Source of the DNA: Hydrogenophaga palleronii NBRC 102513
GTDB taxonomy: Bacteria; Pseudomonadota; Gammaproteobacteria; Burkholderiales; Burkholderiaceae_C
Assembly: GCF_001571225.1 (NCBI RefSeq)
Contig: NZ_BCTJ01000006.1
Coordinates: forward strand, 89,882-153,881
Direction of reading: 5' to 3'
DNA length: 64,000 bases
Part shown: positions 18,547 through 30,227 of the stretch, in pieces
Layout of the letters: the number at the start of each line of letters is the position of its first letter
How positions within the stretch are numbered: the stretch's first letter is position 1
The notes under the pieces: model-generated
Databases searched by the model: none
Told to the model about the DNA's origin: nothing
The model's input: only the letters and a program-made list of their open reading frames with translations
Position numbers and translations under genes: made by a program

Positions 18547-19290
18547 TCAGCTCATCAAGGCTTCACGCACCGCCGCCAGTTGCCGGCGCGACACCGCCAG
18601 GCGCTCGTCCACGCCGTCGAGCCGCACCATCCAGCCCTCACCCTCGACCGGGTCGTTGTGTTTTTCCACCGCACGCACCGCGCGGCGCGACACCAGGGCA
18701 TTGCGGTGCACACGCACGAACAGGTGGGCGTAACGCTGTTCGAGGTCGCTCAGTGCGCCGTCGAAGATGTGTTCCTTTTCGGCCGTGCGCACGGTGATGT
18801 ACTTCAGCTCGGCCTTGAGGTAGATCACGTCGGCCAGCGCCACGCGTTCGCTGCGGCCCCGCTCCTGGATGATCAGGCTCTCGGGCAGGCCGGTGGCGTC
18901 CTGCGCGCCTTCGGCCGCGCTGCGCTGGCGCACCACCTTCTGCAGCGCCTGCTGCAGGCGCTCGCGCCGCACCGGCTTGGTGAGGTAGTCCACCGCTTCC
19001 AGCTCGAACGCGTGCACCGCGTGCTCGGCGTAGGCGGTGACGAACACGATGGCCGGTGGCGAGGCCATCTGGCGCAACGTATTGGCCAGCGAGATGCCGT
19101 CCACGCCAGGCATGTGGATGTCCAGCATCAGCAGGTCGCAGCCGGTGCGCTGGATCTGCTCCATTGCCTGCACCGCGTTCGAGGCTTCACCCACCACGTC
19201 GGCGCGCGGCTCGGTGCATTCGCCCAGCAGCGTGCGCAGCCGGGACCGCGCCAGCGCTTCATCGTCAACGATCAATACCTTCAGTGCCAT
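18547..19290 (-). CDS. algR: LytTR-family response regulator AlgR
   Basis: A 247-residue response regulator. The receiver domain has the acidic pair DD at residues 9-10, phospho-acceptor Asp57 in LMLDIHMPGVDG, and Lys near 105 (LTKPVRRERL). A LytTR DNA-binding domain fills the C-terminal ~110 residues (IYLKAELKYITVRT... VHRNALVSRRAV). It pairs with the LytS-type kinase encoded just upstream on the same strand. In Pseudomonas the homologous FimS/AlgZ-AlgR pair next to argH controls alginate and twitching motility; targets here are unknown. Confidence 0.93.
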   Translation of the reverse strand: MALKVLIVDDEALARSRLRTLLGECTEPRADVVGEASNAVQAMEQIQRTGCDLLMLDIHMPGVDGISLANTLRQMASPPAIVFVTAYAEHAVHAFELEAVDYLTKPVRRERLQQALQKVVRQRSAAEGAQDATGLPESLIIQERGRSERVALADVIYLKAELKYITVRTAEKEHIFDGALSDLEQRYAHLFVRVHRNALVSRRAVRAVEKHNDPVEGEGWMVRLDGVDERLAVSRRQLAAVREALMS

Positions 19291-19332
19291 GTCACCCTCT
19301 CCATTGTCCGATCTGGGTCGGCGAAACCCCGC

Positions 19333-20394
19333 TTATACCGGTATTTCGAGTCTTACCTGAAACACGCCGTTGACCAATGCGCTCTGAAAACGCCCCTGCA
19401 CGTCGTGCAGCAGCGTCAGGCGCTGGCGTACGTTGTCCAATGCCAGCCCGTTGCCCGGGCGCCCGCTGCCCGCCGGCACGGTGTTGGTGACCTTGATGAC
19501 GACCACACTGCCGCGGCGCTGGGTGCTGATGCGCACCACCGCCCCGCTGGCGCTGGGCTCGACCCCGTGTTTGACCGCATTCTCCACCAACGGCTGCAGG
19601 ATCAGCGGCGGCAATTTGGCGCGCGAGGCGGTTTCGTCCACGCTCCACTCCACCCGCAGCCGGTCGCCAAAACGCACCTGCTCGATCGCCAGGTAGTGTT
19701 CGGCCAGGTCCAGCTCCTGGCGCAGCGGCACCGCCTCCTTGGCGTCGGCCAGCGCATGGCGGAACAGCTCGCTCAGGTCTTCCAGCAGGTTTTCGGCCTT
19801 GGCCGGCTCCTCGCGCACCAGCGCAATGGCGCTGTTGAGCGTGTTGAACAGAAAGTGCGGGCGGATGCGCGCCTGCAGCTCGGCCAGCCGGGCCGTGGTG
19901 CCGGCCGGGCCGCGCGCCTTGGAGCGCCACATGAGCGCGGCCACCAGCACGCTGGAGACCAGCGCGCCCGAGGCGGCGCTGGCCAGCCAGGGCGAGGGCT
20001 CGGCCAGGCCCATCCAGACCAGCAGGCCGCAGCCGTACAGGCCGGAGAGCGCGCCGAAACCGATGGCCGCCGCCCACTGGCCGGGTATAGGCAGCAAGCC
20101 GAGCTGGCGCTTGAGGCCGCAGACCGTGAGCAACCAGGCCAGCACCGCCGGCAGCGCGGCCCCGGTGTAGATGGCCGTCTGCGTGACCCAGGTGAAGAAC
20201 GTGGTGGCGCCGAACAGCGCGGCCACCACCACGATGGCCTGCACGAACAGCACGGCACGCAACACCGTGCCGACCTGGCAGGTGTCGAAGACCTGGACCC
20301 GCATCCGCAGGTGTTCGGGCATCTCCGCAATCGGGCGCGCACCCGCGGCATGCGCCAGTTCCTGGAAGCTCGATAAAATTCTGGAATCTTTCAT
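19333..20394 (-). CDS. algZ: LytS/AlgZ-family sensor histidine kinase
   Basis: A 353-residue kinase. Four hydrophobic segments between ~44 and 155 form a membrane sensor domain, followed by the His_kinase domain with phospho-acceptor His180 in [14 protein letters not shown]-box [10 protein letters not shown] and the G-box [13 protein letters not shown] complete an HATPase. The atypical LytS/YehU arrangement matches its partner AlgR. An upstream GTG at 20403 is possible but the ATG at 20394 is preferred. It is divergent from argH over ~140 bases, the same order as in Pseudomonas. Confidence 0.9.
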   Translation of the reverse strand: MKDSRILSSFQELAHAAGARPIAEMPEHLRMRVQVFDTCQVGTVLRAVLFVQAIVVVAALFGATTFFTWVTQTAIYTGAALPAVLAWLLTVCGLKRQLGLLPIPGQWAAAIGFGALSGLYGCGLLVWMGLAEPSPWLASAASGALVSSVLVAALMWRSKARGPAGTTARLAELQARIRPHFLFNTLNSAIALVREEPAKAENLLEDLSELFRHALADAKEAVPLRQELDLAEHYLAIEQVRFGDRLRVEWSVDETASRAKLPPLILQPLVENAVKHGVEPSASGAVVRISTQRRGSVVVIKVTNTVPAGSGRPGNGLALDNVRQRLTLLHDVQGRFQSALVNGVFQVRLEIPV

Positions 20395-20537
20395 GGGAAG
20401 CACATCCGTCTTCGGGTCTACCCGTGAGGGCCTCTACAGGGTCCAATGCGCCGTCAACCGGCCCGGGCGTCCTGCCCAAAGCTCCATCCCTGGCGGACTT
20501 CCGCTTCCTCATTTCTCATCCAGCCGCTGGCAAAACC

Positions 20538-21989
<1,452 letters not shown>

Positions 21990-21997
21990 AGCGTTGC

Positions 21998-22019
21998 GCT
22001 GCCGGCATCTGCTGGCAGC
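21998..22019 (+). terminator. Hairpin after argH
   Basis: GCTGCC-G-GCA pairs with TGC-T-GGCAGC across a tiny loop, giving a near-continuous stem that begins 9 bases after the argH stop. No U-tract follows. It is a candidate terminator or mRNA 3'-end stabiliser separating argH from the macroglobulin gene. A second small stem GGAAAG/CTTTCC is at 22028-22048. Confidence 0.35.
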
Positions 22020-22079
22020 TGCGTGACGGAAAGTGGGGGGTGCTTTCCGCTACGCTTAGCGTGTCCCTTGGAGCACGCC

Positions 22080-25000
22080 TTGACGAAAAACATCCCGACC
22101 CGCCCTCTCGCCCGCCTCTCCGCCACCGCCGCCCTGCTGCTGGCCGTGGCCTTCCCCGCCGCCGCGCTGCAGATCGTGAGCACCTCGCCCAAGGGCGAGG
22201 TCTCGCGGGTGCGGCAGCTGGTGGTCAAGTTCGATGAGGCCGCGGTCGCGTTCGGCGACCCCAAGGCGCCCGCGCCAGTCTCGCTGTCGTGCAGCGACGC
22301 CCAGGCCACCCAGGGCAACGGCCGCTGGATCAACGAGCGCGAATGGGCCTTTGATTTCGAGAACGACCTGCCGCCCGGCGTGAGCTGCACGGTGCAGGCC
22401 AGGAGCGGCTTCAAGTCGCCCAAGGGCACCGAGCTGGCGGTGAGCCGCTCCAGCTTCAACACCGGCGGCCCCTTCGTGCAGCAGGTGCGCCCCGGCACCT
22501 CGTCGCGCATCGACGAAGAGCAGTATTTCGTGCTGCGCCTGAACGGCGCGGCCACCACGGCCAGCGTGCAGTCGCGTGTCTGGTGCGCGGTTGAAGGGCT
22601 GGGTGAGCGTGTGCCGGTGCGGCTGATCGAGGGCCGCGAGCGCACCGAACTGCTCAAGGCCAATGGCTGGGAGCAGCCGGCGGCCAAGGAGCCGCTGCGG
22701 TATGTCACCCTGGCCTGCAACCGCCGCTTCACGCCCGACAGCAAGGTCGCCATCGTGTTCGGCCAGGGCGTGGCCACGCCCTCGGGCGTGCCGAATGCGG
22801 TCGAACGGCGCCTGGAGTTCCAGGTGCGCGAGGCCTTCACCGTCGGCTTCAGCTGCGAGCGCGAGAACGCCCAGGCCGCCTGCCTGCCGATCCGCCCCAT
22901 GACGCTGAACTTCAGCGCCCCCGTGACGCGCAAGCTGGCCGAGGGCATCCGCCTGAAAGCAGAGCGGCAGACCTACAAGCCGGTGTTCGACGAGGAGAAC
23001 AGCGACGGCGACAGCCTGGTCTCGGACCTCACGTTCAAGCCGCCTTTTGCCGAACAGGCCTCGCTGAGCATCGAACTGCCGAAGAACTTCCAGGACGCGG
23101 CCGGCCGCACGCCGGTCAACGCCGACAGTTTCCCGCTGCCGGTGGCCACCGGTGCCATGCCGCCGCTGGCCAAGTTCGCGGCCTCGCCTTTCGGCATCGT
23201 CGAACGATTCGCCGAACCCGGCGGCACGCCGCTGCTGCCGGTGACGCTGCGCAACGTGGAAGCCGCGCTGCAGGTGAAGGGCCTCACGCCCGGCCAGGTG
23301 AGTGAACTGCAGCCGAAGACCGACGCCGAGATCATTGCCTGGTTCCGCAAGCTGCAGCGTTATGACCAGTTCAACGTCTCGCGCAAGCAGGCGCAGGCCG
23401 ACGGGCTCGGCCCGCTGCCACGGGTGCTGGAAAACCGCGACAAGCACTGGGTCGAATCGCGCGCCGTGTCGCTGCTCAAGGGGCAGCCGGGCGTGAAGCA
23501 GATGGAGCTGCCCAAGCCGGCCAACAACGACCCGCGCCCGTTCGAGGTGGTCGGCATTCCGCTCACGCCGGGTTTCCACGTGGTCGAGATCGCCTCGCCC
23601 GCGCTCGGCGGCGCCCTGCTGGACCCGCGCTACGGCGACGCGCGCACGATGTACGTGCGCAGCTCGGCGCTGGTGACCAACCTGGGCGTGCATTTCAAGC
23701 TCGGGCGCGAGAACGCCCTGGCCTGGGTGACCACGCTGGACAAGGGCAAGCCGGCGGCGGGTGCGGCAGTGCGCGTGTCCGACTGTGCCGGCAAGGAGAT
23801 CGCCACCGGCACCACCAACGCGCAAGGGGTGGTGGAGCTCAAGGGCGTGCCGCCCGAAGCGCCACGCTGCCACGATGACGGCGGTGACAGCTCGCAGGCC
23901 TACTTCGTCAGCGCGCGCCTGCAGGACGGCGCGGTGCAGGACATGGCCTTCACCTGGAGCGACTGGTACCGCGGCATTGAACCCTGGCGCTTCAACGTGC
24001 CGACCAGCCGCGACACGCGCCCGGACGAGCGCGCCCACACGGTGTTCGACCGCACCCTGCTGCGCGCCGGCGAAACGGTGTCGATGAAGCACCTGATCCG
24101 CACCGAAACGAGCAAAGGCTTCGGCCTGCCGGCCATCCTGCCCGACACCCTGGTGGTGACGCACACCGGCAGCGGCCAGCAGTTCACCCAGCCGGTGGCG
24201 TGGCGCAAAACCGCCACCGGCGGCCAGAGCGCGAGCAACACCTTCGCCGTGCCGGCCAGCGCCCGCCTGGGCAGCTACGAGGTCACGCTCAAGAACTCGG
24301 ACCCGAACGAACGCGAATACAGCACCGGCGAGTTCCGGGTGGAAGAGTTCCGCCTGCCGGTGTTCGAGGGCCGCATCGCACCGCAGGACAACAAGGCTCT
24401 GGTGGCGGTGAAGAGCGTGCCGACGCAACTGCAGGTGAACTACGTCTCAGGCGGCGGCGCGGCCAACCTGCCGGTGCGCGTTTCGGCGCTGGTGCGCAAC
24501 AAGAGCCTGAACTACCGCGATTTCGAGGCCTTCAGTTTCTACCCGCCGCGCGCGGCCAGCGGCGACAGCGCAGCCAGCAGCGACGAAGGCGAGGAAGAAG
24601 CCAGTGCCTCGATGGACCAGCGCGTCATCGCCGACAAGCTGCCGGTCACGCTGGACCGCAACGGCGCCGGCGCGCTCAACATCGAACAGGTACCGGCCGC
24701 AACCCAGCCGCAGGAGCTGCTGCTGGAGGCCACCTACTCCGACCCGAACGGCGAGGTGCAGACCTTGCGCAGCGTCTCCACCGTGTGGCCGGCGAGCGTG
24801 GTGGCCGGCATCAAGACCGAGGGCTGGGTCTCGGCCAGCCAGAAGATCAAGTTCCAGGCGCTGGCGCTCGATCTGGCGGGCAAGCCCGCGGCCGACGTCT
24901 CGCTCAGCGTGGACGCCATCGCCCACATCACCACCACCAGCCGCAAGCGCCTGGTGGGCGGTTTCTACACCTACGACAACAAGACCGAGACCAAGGAACT

Positions 25001-28000
25001 GGGCCGGGTCTGCAGCGGCAAGAGCGACGCACGCGGCCTGCTGCTGTGCGAGGCCAGCCTGGGTGAGCCGGGCGAGGTGGAGCTGGTGGTGACCGCGCGC
25101 GACGCCTCGGGCCGCAGCATCCAGGCCGCGAGTTCGGTCTACGTCACGCGCCAGGGAGAACTCTGGTTCGGCGGCGAGAACCACGACCGCATCGACCTGC
25201 TGCCCGAGAAGAAGAGCTACCAGCCCGGCGAGACCGCCAAGTTCCAGGTGCGCATGCCGTTCCGCTTCGCCACCGCGCTGCTGACGGTGGAACGCGAAGG
25301 CATCATCGAGACCCAGGTGGTGCAGCTCAACGGCCAGGACCCGACGGTGCAGCTGAAGATCCAGGAAGGCTGGGGCCCCAACGTCTACGTGAGCGTGCTG
25401 GCCTTGCGCGGCCGCCTGCGCGAGGTGCCGTGGTATTCCTTCTTCACCTGGGGCTACAAGGCGCCGCGCGAGTGGTGGACCTCGTTCTGGTACGAAGGCC
25501 GCGAATACGTGGCGCCCACCGCGCTGGTTGACCTGAGCAAACCGGCGTTCCGCCTCGGTCTGGCCGAGATCCGCGTCGGCACGCAGGCGCACCAGCTCGA
25601 CGTGAGCGTGAAGCCCGACCAGGAAACCTACCCGGTGCGTGGCCAGGCCCGCGTCACCATCAGCGCCAAGCTGCCCAACGGCCAGCCGGCGGCCCATGCC
25701 GAGGTGGCATTGGCCGCGGTGGACCAGGCCCTGCTGGAGCTCATGCCCAACCGCAGCTGGAACCTGCTCGACGCCATGCTGCAGCAGCGCGCCTGGGGCG
25801 TGGAGACGTCCACCGCGCAGATGGAAATCATCGGCCGCCGGCACTACGGCCGCAAGGCGGTGCCCGCCGGCGGTGGTGGCGGCAAGAGCGGCACGCGCGA
25901 ACTGCTCGACACCCTGCTGCTGTGGAACCCGAAAGTGACGCTGGACGCCAAGGGCCAGGCGGTGGTGACGGTGCCGCTCAACGACGCGCTGACCACCTTC
26001 CAGATCGTCGCCGTGGCCGACATGGGCACCGGCCTGTTCGGCACCGGCCAGGCCAGCGTGCGCGCCACGCAGGATCTGCAGATCATCAGCGGCCTGCCGC
26101 CGCTGGTGCGCGAGGACGATCAGTTCCGCGCCCAGCTCACGCTGCGCAACACCACGCAGAAAGCCATGAAAGTGGAAGTGGCACCACGCGCCACCCTGCT
26201 CGAACTGGCGCCGCAGACGGTGAACATTCCCGCCGGCGAAGCGCGTGAGGTGGCGTGGAACGTGACGGCGCCCGCGCAGCTCGCGCTGACGCGCGCCGAA
26301 GCCATCCTGTGGGAGATCGAGGCTAAGGACACGCTGGGCGGCGCGAAGGACGCGCTCAAGGCCAGCCAGCGCATCGTGCCGGCCGTGCCGCTCACGGTGC
26401 AGCAGGCCACGCTGGTGCAGGTGGACGGCGCCTTCAACCTCGAGGTGGGCGCACCCGCCGGTGCGCTGCCGGGACGCGGTGGCCTCAAGATCGCGCTGCA
26501 GCCCAAGCTGGCCGAAGGCCTGCCCGGCGTGCGCGACTGGTTCGCCAACTACCCCTTCGTCTGCCTGGAGCAGAAATCCAGCAAGGCCATGGGCCTGCGC
26601 GATGCGAAGCTGTGGCAGACGGTGCTGGCACAACTGCCCACCTACCTCGATGCCGACGGCCTGGCGAGTTACTTCCCGCCGCGCGAAGGCGATGGCAACC
26701 GCGGCAGCGACATCCTCACCGCCTACCTGCTGGCCGCCACACACGAGGCCTCCACGCTGGACCCGGCGTTTGCGCTGCCCGACGACGTGCGCGCACCGAT
26801 GGAGCGGGGGTTGATCCAGTTCGTTGAAGGCCGCATCTCGCGCGAGTTCTGGAGCCCGCGCAAAGACCTGGATGTGCGCAAGCTCGCCGCCATCGAAGCG
26901 CTGTCGCGCTACGGCAAGGCGCGTGGCCGCATGGTCGGCAGCATCACGCTGGCGCCCAACCAGTGGCCCACCAGCGCGGTGATCGACTGGGTGAACATCC
27001 TGCAGCGCGTGAGCGACGTGCCGCAGCACGAACAGCGCCTGGCCGAAGCCATGCAGGTGCTGCGCGCGCGGCTGAGCTTCCAGGGCACCAAGGCCATGTT
27101 CAGCACCGAGCAGGACGACTACTGGTGGTGGCTGATGGTCAACGGCGACGTCAACACCGCGCGCCTGATCCTCACCGTGCTGGACGACCCGGCCTGGCAG
27201 GACGACATGGGCCGGCTGGCCAACGGCTTCATGGGCCGGCAGCAGAACGGCGCCTGGCACACCACCAACGCCAACCTCTGGGGCGGCCTGGCGCTGGAGA
27301 AGTTCTCCGCCAGGTTCGAGTCGGCACCGGTCGCGGGCACCACACGCGCCAGCCTGGGCAGCAGCAGCGCCGCGGTCGACTGGGCCAAGGTGGATCGCGT
27401 GAAGGCCAGCGACGCGGCCGGCGCGGCGCACCAGACCACCTGGTTCGGCGCCCCCGCCAGCCCCGGCAACCTGAAGAACAACACCGGCTTCCTGCCGTGG
27501 CCGGCCGAAGGCGGCAAGGCTGGCCTGAGCGTGTTGCACCAGGGCACGGGCAAGCCCTGGCTCACGCTGCAGTCGGTCGCCGCGATCCCGCTCAAGGCAC
27601 CGTTCAGCGCGGGCTACAGCATCAAGAAGACCATCACGCCGGTGGAGCAGGCCGTGGCCGGCACGCACACGCGTGGCGACATCTGGCGCGTGGCGCTGGA
27701 GGTGAACGCCTCGGCCGACATGACCTGGGTGGTGGTGACCGACCCGATCCCGGGCGGCGCCACCATCCTCGGTGGTGGGCTCGGCCGCGATTCGCAGATC
27801 GCCACCGCGGGCCAGAGCGGTCCGAGCGGCAACGCCTGGCCGGCTTTCGAGGAGCGCAGCTTCGAGGCCTACCGCAGTTACTACGAGTACGTGCCCAAGG
27901 GCGTGTTCAAGATGGAATACACCGTGCGGCTGAACAACGTCGGCCAGTTCGCGCTGCCGCCCAGCCGGGTCGAGGCGCTGTACGCGCCCGAGATGTTCGG

Positions 28001-28043
28001 CGAAAGCCCCAACGCCCGCGTGACCGTGGAGGCCGCGCGGTGA
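22080..28043 (+). CDS. Bacterial alpha-2-macroglobulin, thioester type
   Basis: A giant periplasmic protein of about 1987 residues. A Sec signal peptide is clear (positively charged start, core LSATAALLLAVAFPAAA), with no lipobox Cys, unlike E. coli YfhM. MG-type repeats follow. The MG2 region includes FDRTLLRAGETVSMKHLIRT, the central A2M part includes LLWNPKVTLDAKGQAVVTVPLNDALTTFQ split over residues ~1280-1310, and the thioester motif CLEQ is at ~1495-1498, followed by the alpha-helical TED domain. Such proteins trap proteases that breach the outer membrane, with partner PbpC for wall repair. The start is assigned to TTG 22080 (GGAG six bases upstream); GTG at 22023 would add a hydrophilic leader. 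Confidence 0.93.
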   Translation: MTKNIPTRPLARLSATAALLLAVAFPAAALQIVSTSPKGEVSRVRQLVVKFDEAAVAFGDPKAPAPVSLSCSDAQATQGNGRWINEREWAFDFENDLPPGVSCTVQARSGFKSPKGTELAVSRSSFNTGGPFVQQVRPGTSSRIDEEQYFVLRLNGAATTASVQSRVWCAVEGLGERVPVRLIEGRERTELLKANGWEQPAAKEPLRYVTLACNRRFTPDSKVAIVFGQGVATPSGVPNAVERRLEFQVREAFTVGFSCERENAQAACLPIRPMTLNFSAPVTRKLAEGIRLKAERQTYKPVFDEENSDGDSLVSDLTFKPPFAEQASLSIELPKNFQDAAGRTPVNADSFPLPVATGAMPPLAKFAASPFGIVERFAEPGGTPLLPVTLRNVEAALQVKGLTPGQVSELQPKTDAEIIAWFRKLQRYDQFNVSRKQAQADGLGPLPRVLENRDKHWVESRAVSLLKGQPGVKQMELPKPANNDPRPFEVVGIPLTPGFHVVEIASPALGGALLDPRYGDARTMYVRSSALVTNLGVHFKLGRENALAWVTTLDKGKPAAGAAVRVSDCAGKEIATGTTNAQGVVELKGVPPEAPRCHDDGGDSSQAYFVSARLQDGAVQDMAFTWSDWYRGIEPWRFNVPTSRDTRPDERAHTVFDRTLLRAGETVSMKHLIRTETSKGFGLPAILPDTLVVTHTGSGQQFTQPVAWRKTATGGQSASNTFAVPASARLGSYEVTLKNSDPNEREYSTGEFRVEEFRLPVFEGRIAPQDNKALVAVKSVPTQLQVNYVSGGGAANLPVRVSALVRNKSLNYRDFEAFSFYPPRAASGDSAASSDEGEEEASASMDQRVIADKLPVTLDRNGAGALNIEQVPAATQPQELLLEATYSDPNGEVQTLRSVSTVWPASVVAGIKTEGWVSASQKIKFQALALDLAGKPAADVSLSVDAIAHITTTSRKRLVGGFYTYDNKTETKELGRVCSGKSDARGLLLCEASLGEPGEVELVVTARDASGRSIQAASSVYVTRQGELWFGGENHDRIDLLPEKKSYQPGETAKFQVRMPFRFATALLTVEREGIIETQVVQLNGQDPTVQLKIQEGWGPNVYVSVLALRGRLREVPWYSFFTWGYKAPREWWTSFWYEGREYVAPTALVDLSKPAFRLGLAEIRVGTQAHQLDVSVKPDQETYPVRGQARVTISAKLPNGQPAAHAEVALAAVDQALLELMPNRSWNLLDAMLQQRAWGVETSTAQMEIIGRRHYGRKAVPAGGGGGKSGTRELLDTLLLWNPKVTLDAKGQAVVTVPLNDALTTFQIVAVADMGTGLFGTGQASVRATQDLQIISGLPPLVREDDQFRAQLTLRNTTQKAMKVEVAPRATLLELAPQTVNIPAGEAREVAWNVTAPAQLALTRAEAILWEIEAKDTLGGAKDALKASQRIVPAVPLTVQQATLVQVDGAFNLEVGAPAGALPGRGGLKIALQPKLAEGLPGVRDWFANYPFVCLEQKSSKAMGLRDAKLWQTVLAQLPTYLDADGLASYFPPREGDGNRGSDILTAYLLAATHEASTLDPAFALPDDVRAPMERGLIQFVEGRISREFWSPRKDLDVRKLAAIEALSRYGKARGRMVGSITLAPNQWPTSAVIDWVNILQRVSDVPQHEQRLAEAMQVLRARLSFQGTKAMFSTEQDDYWWWLMVNGDVNTARLILTVLDDPAWQDDMGRLANGFMGRQQNGAWHTTNANLWGGLALEKFSARFESAPVAGTTRASLGSSSAAVDWAKVDRVKASDAAGAAHQTTWFGAPASPGNLKNNTGFLPWPAEGGKAGLSVLHQGTGKPWLTLQSVAAIPLKAPFSAGYSIKKTITPVEQAVAGTHTRGDIWRVALEVNASADMTWVVVTDPIPGGATILGGGLGRDSQIATAGQSGPSGNAWPAFEERSFEAYRSYYEYVPKGVFKMEYTVRLNNVGQFALPPSRVEALYAPEMFGESPNARVTVEAAR

Positions 28044-30226
28044 AATCCATCCTCGCGCCGGCGCTGCTGGCGCTGGGCCTGGGCCTGTCGCAGCCGGCGT
28101 GGGCCCTGCCCGGTTTCGCCGAGGTGCGCGCCGACTGGCGCTCCTCCGAGGTGCGCGTGCTCGACCGGAATGGCGAACCGCTGCAACGCCTGCGGGTGGA
28201 CCTGCAGGCGCGGCGCGGCGACTGGATTGCGCTGGCCGACGTGTCGCCCGCGCTGCGCACGGCCCTGCTGCTGAGCGAAGACAAACGTTTTTACGAACAC
28301 AGCGGCGTCGACTGGCGCGCCGTCTCGGCCGCCGCCTGGGGCAACCTCTGGAACAGCCGCACGCGCGGCGCCTCCACCATCACCATGCAGCTCGCCGCCC
28401 TGCTCGACGAGCCCGACGGCGGCCTGCAGCGTGGCGCGGGCGGGCGCCGCATGACGCAGAAGCTCGGCCAGGCGGTGGCGGCGCAAAGCCTGGAGCGGCG
28501 CTGGCGCAAGGACCAGATCCTGGAGGCCTACCTCAACCTCGTGCCCTTCAAGGGCGAGCTGGTCGGCATCGACGCGCTGGCGCGCACCCTGTTCGGCAAG
28601 GCCCCGCACGGCCTGGACGAGTCCGAGGCGGCCATCGCCGCCGCCCTGGTGCGCGCACCCAATGCCTCGGCACGCCAGGTGTCGCAGCGCGCCTGCGGCG
28701 TGCTGAAGCTGATGCAGCCCGGCACGCGGGTGGACTGCTCCGAGCTGCACATCAGCACCACCATCGCGTTCGACAACCGCGCCTTCCCGGCCAGCGAAGG
28801 CATCGCGCCGCACCATGCGCGGCGCCTGCTGGCCAGCCAGACACCGGGGCCGACGCAGGCGCTGCGCTCCACCGTGTCGGCACCGCTGCAGCGTTTTGCC
28901 CAGCAGACCCTGCAGCGCCACCTGCGCGAACTGCGCGGGCGCAACGTGCAGGACGGCGCCCTGGTGGTGCTGGACAACGCCAGCGGCGAAGTGCTGGCCT
29001 GGGTCGGCTCCTCCGGCGTGTTGAGCGCCGCCTCAGAGGTGGACGGCGTGCTGGCCTTGCGCCAGCCCGGCTCCACGCTCAAGCCCTTCCTGTATGCCCA
29101 GGCCATCGCGCAGCGGCGCATGACCGCCGCGTCGCTGCTGGAAGACTCACCCGCCGCCATCCCCACCACCAGCGGCCTCTACATTCCGCAGAACTACGAC
29201 CGCCGCTTCAAGGGCTGGGTGTCGGCGCGCACCGCGCTGGCGGCCTCGCTCAACGTGCCGGCGGTGCGCACGCTGGTGATGGTCTCGCCCGACGCCTTCC
29301 ACCACCAGCTCGGCGCACTCGGCCTGCCACTGCCCGAGCCCGCGGGCTACTACGGCTACAGCCTGGCGCTGGGCAGCGCCGAGGTGCCGTTGCTCTCGCT
29401 CACCAACGCCTTCCGCACCCTGGCCAATGGCGGGCGCTACGGCCCGGTTGGCGCGCCCCCAGCGGCCACACCGGTCATCGACCCCCGCGCGGCCTTCATC
29501 GTCGGCGACATCCTGAGCGACAGCAACGCGCGCGCGCGCACCTTCGGCACAGACAGCCTGCTGGCCACGCGCTTCTGGACCGCCGTGAAGACCGGCACCA
29601 GCAAGGACATGCGCGACAACTGGGCGGTTGGCTGGTCCGAGCGCTACAGCGTCGGCGTGTGGGTGGGCAACGCCAGCGGCGCGCCGATGTGGGACGTGAG
29701 CGGCACCAGCGGCGCCGCGCCGGTGTGGGCTGAGGTGATGCAGCAGCTGCACGCCCACACCCCCAGCCGCGCGCCGCGCGCCCCGGAGGGCCTGGTGCAG
29801 GTGCAGGCGCGTTTCGACGACACGGACACCTCACGCCCGCTGGAGGCGGCGCGCAGCGAATGGTTCATCGCCGGCACCGAGCAGGCGCGCTTCAGCATGC
29901 ACAACGACCGCGACGCCAAGGGCTCGCGCGGCGCCACCGCAGCGGCGTTGCGCATCCGCTCGCCGGCCAGCGGCACCATCGTCGCGCTCGACCCCGACAT
30001 CCCCCCCAACCGGCAACGCCTCACCTTCACCGCCAGCGGCCCGGGCGGGCGCTGGCGCCTGGACGGCAAGCCGCTGGCGCAGGGCAGCCAGGTGCAGTGG
30101 CTGCCCTGGCCGGGCCGGCACGTGATGCAGCTCACCGACGCGCGCGGCAAGGTGCTGGACGAAGTGCGCTTCGAGGTGCGCGGCGCTGGCGTGGTGGAAC
30201 GCAAACCGGCCAGAGACCCGCGCTGA
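28040..30226 (+). CDS. pbpC: Penicillin-binding protein 1C
   Basis: A 728-residue bifunctional class A PBP. The N-terminal signal/anchor is followed by a GT51 transglycosylase (ALLLSEDKRFYEHSGVDW, catalytic Glu in SEDKRF). The transpeptidase has Ser345 in GSTLKPF, an SxN motif in SLNVPAV, and KTGTS at ~517-521. A BiPBP_C domain forms the C-terminus. It polymerises and crosslinks peptidoglycan, and in this family is dedicated to repair alongside alpha-2-macroglobulin. The GTG start overlaps the macroglobulin stop (GTGA, 28040-28043), which is strong evidence of coupling. Confidence 0.95.
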   Translation: MKSILAPALLALGLGLSQPAWALPGFAEVRADWRSSEVRVLDRNGEPLQRLRVDLQARRGDWIALADVSPALRTALLLSEDKRFYEHSGVDWRAVSAAAWGNLWNSRTRGASTITMQLAALLDEPDGGLQRGAGGRRMTQKLGQAVAAQSLERRWRKDQILEAYLNLVPFKGELVGIDALARTLFGKAPHGLDESEAAIAAALVRAPNASARQVSQRACGVLKLMQPGTRVDCSELHISTTIAFDNRAFPASEGIAPHHARRLLASQTPGPTQALRSTVSAPLQRFAQQTLQRHLRELRGRNVQDGALVVLDNASGEVLAWVGSSGVLSAASEVDGVLALRQPGSTLKPFLYAQAIAQRRMTAASLLEDSPAAIPTTSGLYIPQNYDRRFKGWVSARTALAASLNVPAVRTLVMVSPDAFHHQLGALGLPLPEPAGYYGYSLALGSAEVPLLSLTNAFRTLANGGRYGPVGAPPAATPVIDPRAAFIVGDILSDSNARARTFGTDSLLATRFWTAVKTGTSKDMRDNWAVGWSERYSVGVWVGNASGAPMWDVSGTSGAAPVWAEVMQQLHAHTPSRAPRAPEGLVQVQARFDDTDTSRPLEAARSEWFIAGTEQARFSMHNDRDAKGSRGATAAALRIRSPASGTIVALDPDIPPNRQRLTFTASGPGGRWRLDGKPLAQGSQVQWLPWPGRHVMQLTDARGKVLDEVRFEVRGAGVVERKPARDPR

Positions 30227-30227
30227 C

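Noticed and set aside
22023..22079. Upstream GTG start for the macroglobulin gene
   Set aside because: It adds 19 polar residues ahead of a good signal peptide and overlaps a hairpin; TTG 22080 with GGAG fits better.
24447..27668. 1073-codon open frame on the minus strand
   Set aside because: Antisense to the macroglobulin gene, which has clear domains and a thioester motif; the antisense product is low-complexity.
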